From positions 1-64,000 of the forward strand of contig NZ_LMPV01000008.1 in the NCBI RefSeq assembly GCF_001423965.1: 64,000 bases of DNA. The letters are read 5' to 3'. The notes under the pieces were generated by a model that worked only from the letters and a program-made list of their open reading frames with translations, searched no databases and was not told the origin of the DNA. Position 1 is the stretch's first letter, and each line of letters begins with the position of its first letter. The translations under genes and the position numbers were made by a program. This document shows, piece after piece, positions 58,488-64,000 of the stretch. The stretch is from Exiguobacterium sp. Leaf196 (lineage in GTDB: Bacteria > Bacillota > Bacilli > Exiguobacteriales > Exiguobacteriaceae).

Positions 58488-60221
58488 ATGGAACAAACAG
58501 TACGTGAACGATTGATCGCGATTGCTGCAAAAAAAGAGAAAGCAGCTGTCGTCTATCAAAACATTTCAGTCATCGATGTCATGACACGTGAGACGTATAC
58601 GGCAGATGTAGCGATTGATTCAGGCTTTATTGCTGCTGTCGGAGAGGGATATGAGGGAGTCGAGAATCGTCCGGGAACGAATCTATTTATCGCTCCAAGT
58701 TTTATTGACGCTCATGTTCATATTGAATCATCGATGGTACCACCAAGTGAGTATGAACAGGCGATTCTACCACTAGGCGTCACGACGATCATCGCGGATC
58801 CACATGAGATCGCGAACGTCAAAGGAGCAGAAGGTCTGTCCTTTATGCTAGACGATGCAGAAGGTCTCGCCCTTGACGTGCGCATGATGTTACCGAGCTG
58901 TGTCCCGGCGACTTCGTTTGAACATGCGGGGGCATCACTTGACGCAACGGCACTTGCGCCATTTGTCACTCATCCGGGTGTCCATGGTTTAGGGGAAGTC
59001 ATGGATTATCCGGCTGTCGAACGAGCCGATCGCGACATGTTACAAAAAATCAAACAGATTGAAGATGCAGGGAAACTCGTCGATGGACATGCTGCAGGAC
59101 TCGGGCCACGCGAAATCAACATATATGGTGTCGCCGGAATTCGGACGGATCATGAATCCGTCAGTAAGGAAGATGCGATTGCGCGAGCACGTCGTGGTCT
59201 GTATGTCGAAGTACGGGAAGGATCAGCAGCTCGAAATTTGAAGGAAGTACTCGATGCCGTGACAGAGAGTAATGCCAGCAGATTTCTCTTCTGTACGGAT
59301 GATAAACATTTAGACGATACATTACGTGAAGGTACGATTGATTATAATATTCGCTATGCGATTCGTCATGGGATTAAACGCGAAACAGCATATGCGATGG
59401 CATCGTTGCACGCGACGAACGCGTATCGTCTAGACGATCGGGGAGCCATCGTACCAGGACGTCGGGCGGACTTCGTCTTGTTATCGGATGCCGATAACGT
59501 CGTGATTGATGAGGTTTATATTCAAGGGAATTGTGTCGCACGAGCAGGGAAAACGATTCGACCCGTTCGCCGTGCTCATGTGCCGGAGTCATTACGTGGA
59601 ACCTTGAATACAAAACCGATCACACCAGAAGTATTCGCCCTTCCACTCGAATCAGCACGTGCGCATGTCATCGGAGTCATTCCGAAAAGCATCGTCACCG
59701 AGCACTTAATTCTCGACGTTCCACTTCAAGAAGGGCATTTCGTTCCTGTGCCAGAGGAGGATCTCTTAAAAATTGCTGTCATTGAGCGTCATCACGGGAC
59801 ATCGTTCTCAGCAGTTGGGATCGTCAAAGGATTTAAGATGAAGCGTGGAGCGATTGCTGCGACCGTTGCTCATGATTCACATAATCTCGTCATCGTTGGG
59901 GCATCAGACGAAGAGATGCAACTCGCTGCAGAACGTCTTGTTCAAGCGGGTGGGGGTGTCATTGCTGTTAATGGGCAAGACGTGCTTGCAGAGTTACCGC
60001 TCGAAATCGCTGGGCTGATGACGAATCGTCCTTTCCAAGAAGTCGGGGATACACTCGAAGCATTAAACGATGCACTTGATGTATTAGAAGCGGATCGGTC
60101 CTTTAATCCTTATTTGACGATGTCGTTCCTTTGCTTACCGGTCATTCCGGAATTGAAGTTGACCGACAGTGGTTTATTCGATGTGAAACACTTCCAGCAT
60201 ATTTCAGTACAAGCAAACTAA
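58488..60221 (+). CDS. ade: Adenine deaminase
   Basis: Deaminates adenine to hypoxanthine for salvage into IMP/GMP. It has 577 residues of the amidohydrolase superfamily with the canonical set: SFIDAHVHIESSMV (HxH) near residue 70, IADPHEIANVKG near 104, the GHAAGL segment near 202, VREGSAARNLK near 243 and FCTDDKHLDD near 268. CAGGAGGAGACAGG is the ribosome site. It complements the yerA-like paralogue near the pur operon, which lacks several of these motifs. Confidence 0.95.
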   Translation: MEQTVRERLIAIAAKKEKAAVVYQNISVIDVMTRETYTADVAIDSGFIAAVGEGYEGVENRPGTNLFIAPSFIDAHVHIESSMVPPSEYEQAILPLGVTTIIADPHEIANVKGAEGLSFMLDDAEGLALDVRMMLPSCVPATSFEHAGASLDATALAPFVTHPGVHGLGEVMDYPAVERADRDMLQKIKQIEDAGKLVDGHAAGLGPREINIYGVAGIRTDHESVSKEDAIARARRGLYVEVREGSAARNLKEVLDAVTESNASRFLFCTDDKHLDDTLREGTIDYNIRYAIRHGIKRETAYAMASLHATNAYRLDDRGAIVPGRRADFVLLSDADNVVIDEVYIQGNCVARAGKTIRPVRRAHVPESLRGTLNTKPITPEVFALPLESARAHVIGVIPKSIVTEHLILDVPLQEGHFVPVPEEDLLKIAVIERHHGTSFSAVGIVKGFKMKRGAIAATVAHDSHNLVIVGASDEEMQLAAERLVQAGGGVIAVNGQDVLAELPLEIAGLMTNRPFQEVGDTLEALNDALDVLEADRSFNPYLTMSFLCLPVIPELKLTDSGLFDVKHFQHISVQAN

Positions 60222-60230
60222 AGTCCATCG

Positions 60231-60270
60231 CGAGTCTGAGTCTCTTTCCGGGACTCAGACCGTTTTTTAT
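60231..60270 (+). terminator. Terminator after ade
   Basis: GTCTGAGTC pairs with GACTCAGAC around a short loop with TTTCC, followed shortly by six T. Confidence 0.8.
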
Positions 60271-60351
60271 TAGAAATAGATGATCTAAAATCAAAGAAAG
60301 ATACTTTACAAAAGGTCTAAATATTCTTAATGAAACTTAATAGTTTGGATG

Positions 60352-60380
60352 TTGAATCATTTTGGAAAGCTTGTTATAGT
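60352..60380 (+). promoter_or_regulatory. Sigma-A promoter of the 85-residue protein gene
   Basis: TTGAAT, a 17-nt spacer and TATAGT (60375-60380), 104 nt before the start codon. The long A/T-rich leader between holds no clear structure. Confidence 0.65.
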
Positions 60381-60484
60381 AAAGTCTATATCATTTGTGA
60401 GAAACCTCACTTTCTTTGAAACTCTTTATTTAAAAGAGTCGTAGAAAAGAATAGAATCACTAAAGTGGAAAGGGGACTATATTT

Positions 60485-60742
60485 ATGGATAAATCATATT
60501 TTGAAGGACATGAAGTCTTGATTGCGGACGTCTATCGTTCATTCACGCGTCAATTTTATGCACTTCCGACACATCGGCGAACGAAACGTCAATTGCGAAA
60601 CCTTGCATTCTCCGTTATTCGTCAAGCCAGACCGACGTATGAAGAACGCACCGTTTTGTACGCCTATTTTGCTGAATTCTTCCGAGCAGTGGAAGAAGGA
60701 CAAGATGAAGAAATCGCTTTTTATAAACAAATCGCACAGTAA
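60485..60742 (+). CDS. Hypothetical 85-residue protein
   Basis: A single-copy-looking small soluble protein, rich in aromatic and charged residues, predicted mostly helical: YRSFTRQFYALPTHRRTKRQ near residues 17-36 is basic and the second half (EERTVLYAYFAEFFRAVEEG) acidic. GAAAGGGGAC gives a ribosome site and there is a good promoter and a terminator, so it is very likely a real gene. No known family is recognised. Confidence 0.7.
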   Translation: MDKSYFEGHEVLIADVYRSFTRQFYALPTHRRTKRQLRNLAFSVIRQARPTYEERTVLYAYFAEFFRAVEEGQDEEIAFYKQIAQ

Positions 60743-60784
60743 AGACCCCCGATGGCTCCGTCAGAAGGGGTCTTTGTTGTTTTT
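60741..60784 (+). terminator. Terminator after the 85-residue protein gene
   Basis: AAAGACCCC (60741-60749) pairs with GGGGTCTTT (60767-60775), followed by GTTGTTTTT. It overlaps the stop codon region. Confidence 0.75.
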
Positions 60785-60803
60785 AGGGATATCTTCAGGA
60801 AAT

Positions 60804-60836
60804 CAAAAACAAGTAGCGGACGAGGTCCACTACTTG
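60804..60836 (-). terminator. Terminator of the peptide-binding lipoprotein gene
   Basis: On the minus strand CAAGTAGTGGAC pairs with GTCCGCTACTTG (one T-G pair), loop CTC, followed by five T. Confidence 0.85.
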
Positions 60837-60873
60837 TTGATTAAAGAATTCGATGTGTGCGTCAGGTCCTCGT

Positions 60874-62508
60874 TTACTTGATTTCCATCCATTTAAAGCT
60901 CATATCGGCACCGAATGGGTGACGGTATAATTTATCAATGTTTGTCCGTTGCAAGTACGCTTCACCTTTTTGATAGATCGGCGCGATCGCGTAGTCATCG
61001 GTTAGCAAGATTTTTTCAGCTTCTTGCATATCAGACCAACGTTTCGCTTCATCTGCTTGTTGTTTTGCCCCTTTGATGAGATCATCGAATTTTTTGTTCG
61101 AGTATTCCATCCGGTTGAAGCTTCCGCCTGTCAACCACATATCGAGGAATGTCATTGGATCCTGGTAGTCAGGTCCCCATCCAGCTGCAGAGATATCATA
61201 ATCGCCCTTCGATTCGAGGTCGAGGAAGTTCTTGAACGGTTGTTGTTTGATATTGATCGTCAAACCAGGAAGATGTTTCTCTAGATCACCTTTTAAGTAT
61301 TCAGAGACTTTCTTGAATGCATCTTCATCCCGTGAGAGCATGCTGAGTTCGACTGTTTTGACACCAAGTTCCTTCAATCCAGCATCCCAAGCTTTTTTCG
61401 CTGCATCAGCATCATAGCTTTGAAGATCCGGATATTTCACTCGGAAATCCTCACCATCGGGTGTGAACGTGAAATCTTTCGCAACGATGAAGTTTGCTGG
61501 TTTTGATCCATCGTTTAGGATGACGTCCGTAATCCCTTGTTTCTCAAAACCAAGTGCGAGCGCTTTTCGAATGTTCTTGTTTTTCAATGCTTTATTCTTT
61601 TGGTTAAAGCGGAGGAAGTTGATCCGAGCATCTGGACGTGTCTTGTAATCCTCTGATTTTTCATATTGTGAGACGAATTCAGATGTAATCGGTGCGAAGT
61701 CGACTTCTTTTGCTTCAAAGAGGTTGACGCCAGTCGAGATTTCCTTAACGACTTTAACGTTGATCTGATCCATCTTGACGTTTGCTTTATCCCAGTAATC
61801 CGGGTTTTTCTTATATGTCCAACCCGCGTTCGCTTGCCACTTATCGAGGACAAAAGGTCCGTTGAAGACCATAGTGTCCACACTTGTCGCGAACTTATCG
61901 CCTTTATCTTCAACGAATGATTGCTTTAATGGTAAGTAAGTCGGAAAACTCGTCAAACCAAGGAAGTAAGGTGCTGGAGCTTCGAGTTGTACTTCAAGTG
62001 TCTGATCATCGATTTTCTTGACACCGAGTTCATCGAGTTCAGCTTTGCCTGCCATAATTTTATTGGCATTTTTCAAGTCCTGTAAAATGTATGCGTATTC
62101 TGCTGCTGTCTTTGGATCAAGTGCACGCTTCCAAGCATAGATGAAATCATCTGCTGTGACGGCTGATCCATCCGACCACTTCGCATCTTTACGTAATTTA
62201 AACGTATAGGTCTTTTTATCTTTTGACACTTCGACACTTTCTGCGATTCCAGGTGTCGGCTTGTTATCACCATCGAGTCGATAAAGTCCTTCAAAGACGT
62301 TGTTCGTAACAATGATGGAAGTCGAGTCCGTCGTTTTCGTCGGATCAAGCTGAGGTACATCTGTCGTCGAAACGAGCGTGACTTCCTTTTTCTTGTTTTT
62401 TGAATCAGATCCGCTTGTGTTTTCATCATTTCCTTGCCCGCATGCAGCGACAGCAAGTAGTGCGATGCTAGATAGTCCAGCAAACGCAATTTTCGATGTT
62501 TTATTCAT
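60874..62508 (-). CDS. Oligopeptide ABC transporter substrate-binding lipoprotein (OppA-like)
   Basis: A 544-residue lipoprotein with signal peptide and lipobox AVAACG (cysteine near residue 23) and a Ser/Lys-rich linker. The SBP family 5 fold is shown by TFKLRKDAKWSDGSAVTADDF near residues 101-121 and the C-terminal DDYAIAPIYQKGEAYL. It binds peptides outside the cell and delivers them to an Opp-type permease, which is not present next to it, so it is an orphan binding protein. GGGGGGTCATC precedes the ATG. Confidence 0.93.
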   Translation of the reverse strand: MNKTSKIAFAGLSSIALLAVAACGQGNDENTSGSDSKNKKKEVTLVSTTDVPQLDPTKTTDSTSIIVTNNVFEGLYRLDGDNKPTPGIAESVEVSKDKKTYTFKLRKDAKWSDGSAVTADDFIYAWKRALDPKTAAEYAYILQDLKNANKIMAGKAELDELGVKKIDDQTLEVQLEAPAPYFLGLTSFPTYLPLKQSFVEDKGDKFATSVDTMVFNGPFVLDKWQANAGWTYKKNPDYWDKANVKMDQINVKVVKEISTGVNLFEAKEVDFAPITSEFVSQYEKSEDYKTRPDARINFLRFNQKNKALKNKNIRKALALGFEKQGITDVILNDGSKPANFIVAKDFTFTPDGEDFRVKYPDLQSYDADAAKKAWDAGLKELGVKTVELSMLSRDEDAFKKVSEYLKGDLEKHLPGLTINIKQQPFKNFLDLESKGDYDISAAGWGPDYQDPMTFLDMWLTGGSFNRMEYSNKKFDDLIKGAKQQADEAKRWSDMQEAEKILLTDDYAIAPIYQKGEAYLQRTNIDKLYRHPFGADMSFKWMEIK

Positions 62509-62568
62509 GGAACGATGACCCCCCGAGAGTTAGAGTTAAATATTTCAGAAAAATGTGAACATATTGTT

Positions 62569-62597
62569 AATTTAAGTGAAAGTGATTAAAAATGCAA
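62569..62597 (-). promoter_or_regulatory. Possible promoter of the oppA-like gene
   Basis: On the minus strand TTGCAT, a 17-nt spacer and TAAATT, ending 61 nt before the start codon. Confidence 0.4.
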
Positions 62598-62617
62598 CAT
62601 AAATTTTCAGATAATTC

Positions 62618-63301
62618 TCACTGATCAAGGTCTATATCCTTAATTCCGAGTGATTTTAAATAGTCATAAAGTAGGAATATGGTCAGTTTATGCGGAGAAT
62701 ACATTCGTAATGTCAACCGAACCGGATCTCCTCGCATGCGCATATTCGTAATATGAACACCTTTTCGTTCAAGAGCGAAGATGATTTCAGATGGGTCCAG
62801 ATCAGCAGGAAGGAGCAAGTGTGCGACAAGGACGTTCGCTTCGAATCGACTGTTATTAATGCGGCGCATTCCTCGAGTCAATCCCTCTAATAAGAAGAAC
62901 AAAAATAAAACAAGAAAAACCGATTCCCATATAAATCCTGCACCGACAGCAATTCCAATTCCACTTGAACTCCATATAATGGCGGCCGTCGTCAATCCAC
63001 TGACGATATCGTGAGGACGACGCAAAATGACACCAGCACCAATGAAGCCGATACCGGCAATGATTTGTGCGACAAGGCGCATCGGATCCATTTGAACATT
63101 CGTCGCCATATCGTGATAGAGTGAAACGGATTTGATGGATACGATGGTTAAAAGACAGCTGATGAGGGTAATTACGAGGCTAGTGCGTATACCGACCGGT
63201 TTATTTTTTATTTCACGCTCGAATCCCATGAAAATTCCAAGGGCAGCAGCCAACAGGAGTTTAAAGAGATCCTCGAGCTGAAATACATGAATCCAGTTCA
63301 T
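62618..63301 (-). CDS. MgtC/SapB family membrane protein
   Basis: A 227-residue protein: an N-terminal MgtC domain with four or five spans (LGIFMGFEREIKNKPVGIRT near residues 22-41, AQIIAGIGFIGAGVILR, TTAAIIWSSSGIGIAVG) and a soluble C-terminal domain (about 150-227) of ACT-like character. MgtC proteins inhibit ATP synthase or support growth at low Mg2+ in pathogens; the role in free-living Bacillota is unclear. The ATG at 63301 is chosen over a TTG three codons upstream because AAAGGA is well spaced to it. Confidence 0.9.
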   Translation of the reverse strand: MNWIHVFQLEDLFKLLLAAALGIFMGFEREIKNKPVGIRTSLVITLISCLLTIVSIKSVSLYHDMATNVQMDPMRLVAQIIAGIGFIGAGVILRRPHDIVSGLTTAAIIWSSSGIGIAVGAGFIWESVFLVLFLFFLLEGLTRGMRRINNSRFEANVLVAHLLLPADLDPSEIIFALERKGVHITNMRMRGDPVRLTLRMYSPHKLTIFLLYDYLKSLGIKDIDLDQ

Positions 63302-63318
63302 TCGTCTCAAATCCTTTC

Positions 63319-63346
63319 TTTACTTTAAAAGGTGATTTGTTATAAT
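63319..63346 (+). promoter_or_regulatory. Promoter of the antiporter gene
   Basis: TTTACT, a 16-nt spacer and a perfect TATAAT with TG one base upstream (TGTTATAAT, extended -10), 69 nt before the ATG. Confidence 0.7.
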
Positions 63347-63415
63347 GACTTTTGTGTCTTTCGAATGAATATACGTAAGATGTAATAGATATACGGAAAA
63401 AGGAAGTGTCTCATC

Positions 63416-64000
63416 ATGAATCAACAAAAAATCGGCTTCTTTGCTCTCGCAGCAATGGTTATCGGTTCGATGGTCGGTGGAGGTGCCTTTAACCTTCCCG
63501 GTGCAATGGCCCAAAGTGCAAGTGCAGGACCTATTCTCATCGGCTGGAGTATTACAGGAATTGGAATGATCATGCTCGCGCTCGTCTTCCAGCACCTTGC
63601 AAACAGTAAACCCGAACTTGAAGGTGGTATTTATGCCTATGCACGTGAAGGGTTCGGACGTTTCGTCGGTTTCAACAGTGCTTGGGGATACTGGGTATCT
63701 GCATGGATTGGAACGGTTGCGAACATCACACTCGTCTTCAATGCGATTAGTTATTTCTTCCCGATTTTCGCGGCAGAGAATCGGATATTCCTTCTCTTGA
63801 TGAGTATGGTAGTCATTTGGGGATTATTCTGGCTTGTCTCAAGCGGGATCAAGGAAGCGACCCTCGTCAATCTGATTACAACGATTGCAAAGCTCGTTCC
63901 AATCTTGATTTTCATTCTATTGGTTGGGATCGCCTTTAATATCAAAACGTTCAATTTAGACATCTGGGGAGATGGGACAGAACTCGGTTCAATCTTCGAT
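63416..64000 (+). CDS. Basic amino acid/polyamine antiporter (APA family), 5' part
   Basis: An open frame of 195 codons runs from the ATG at 63416 off the window end. The N-terminal GSMVGGGAFNLPGAMAQ near residues 18-34, the LEGGIYAYAREGFGRFVGF segment near 75-93 and NSAWGYWVSAWIGTVANI match the arginine/ornithine or lysine antiporter group (ArcD-like APC transporters). At least five membrane spans are visible. AAAAAGGAAGTG gives the ribosome site. The full family length is about 460-500 residues, so more than half is missing. The exchanged pair cannot be told from this part. Confidence 0.88.
   Translation, partial: MNQQKIGFFALAAMVIGSMVGGGAFNLPGAMAQSASAGPILIGWSITGIGMIMLALVFQHLANSKPELEGGIYAYAREGFGRFVGFNSAWGYWVSAWIGTVANITLVFNAISYFFPIFAAENRIFLLLMSMVVIWGLFWLVSSGIKEATLVNLITTIAKLVPILIFILLVGIAFNIKTFNLDIWGDGTELGSIFD

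Noticed and set aside
63320-63595. 91-codon minus-strand frame opposite the antiporter start
   Set aside because: The plus strand carries a clear APC transporter start with promoter and ribosome site; the minus frame is its shadow.

Overview
The window looks like chromosomal DNA of a low-to-mid G+C Gram-positive bacterium of the Bacillales. Gene order, small genes and leader types point to Exiguobacterium or a close relative, but that genus call is an inference. It is almost entirely core metabolism and stress genes. No prophage, intact insertion sequence, CRISPR array or tRNA was found. The first bases are the 3' part of a 5S rRNA, so an rRNA operon ends here.

Layout. 1-400: 5S rRNA tail, its terminator and a NETI-motif protein gene. 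500-13420: a complete de novo purine operon, purEKBCSQLFMNHD, in the Bacillus subtilis order. It sits behind PurR-type boxes, a sigma-A promoter and a guanine riboswitch. 13500-24420: the yerA / yerC / pcrB / pcrA / ligA / camS neighbourhood, with a KtrB potassium transporter and a sortase inserted; pcrA has its own promoter with a LexA-type box. 24500-26700: an RpiR regulator with an M20 amidohydrolase. 26700-30600: YwbE, then a J-domain chaperone and clpB behind a CtsR operator. 30700-36480: glutaminase, a CHAD protein, a MATE pump and MprF. 36500-40800: nagA-nagB, a LytR-CpsA-Psr protein and the GntR regulator NagR. 40850-45120: an alanyl-tRNA editing protein, a GNAT protein and argGH. 45150-53470: a lysine-riboswitch operon lysC-asd-dapA-dapB-dapH-ilvE-alr-lysA. 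53480-57420: a LysM/NodB deacetylase divergent from an osmoprotectant-type ABC transporter, both with sigma-B-like promoters. 57470-64000: small orphan genes, a gamma-carbonic-anhydrase-like protein, adenine deaminase, an oligopeptide-binding lipoprotein, MgtC, and the start of a basic amino acid antiporter cut by the window end.

The genes form recognisable regulons. Purines are controlled twice (PurR boxes, guanine riboswitch), with two adenine-deaminase-family proteins as possible salvage outlets. Lysine and peptidoglycan precursors (meso-DAP, D-Ala) share one lysine-controlled operon. Amino sugar use is a nagAB/nagR unit. Stress inputs are visible at CtsR, LexA and sigma-B type sites.

Nothing here is a clearly new multi-gene system. 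The best leads are: an uncharacterised ~185-nt noncoding block before the LCP gene, the paired divergent sigma-B-like promoters, the long hairpin with the yerC stop codon in its loop, an ilvE-type aminotransferase inside the lysine operon, a 28-codon ORF coupled to the RpiR gene, and small orphan ORFs near 57.5 and 60.5 kb.
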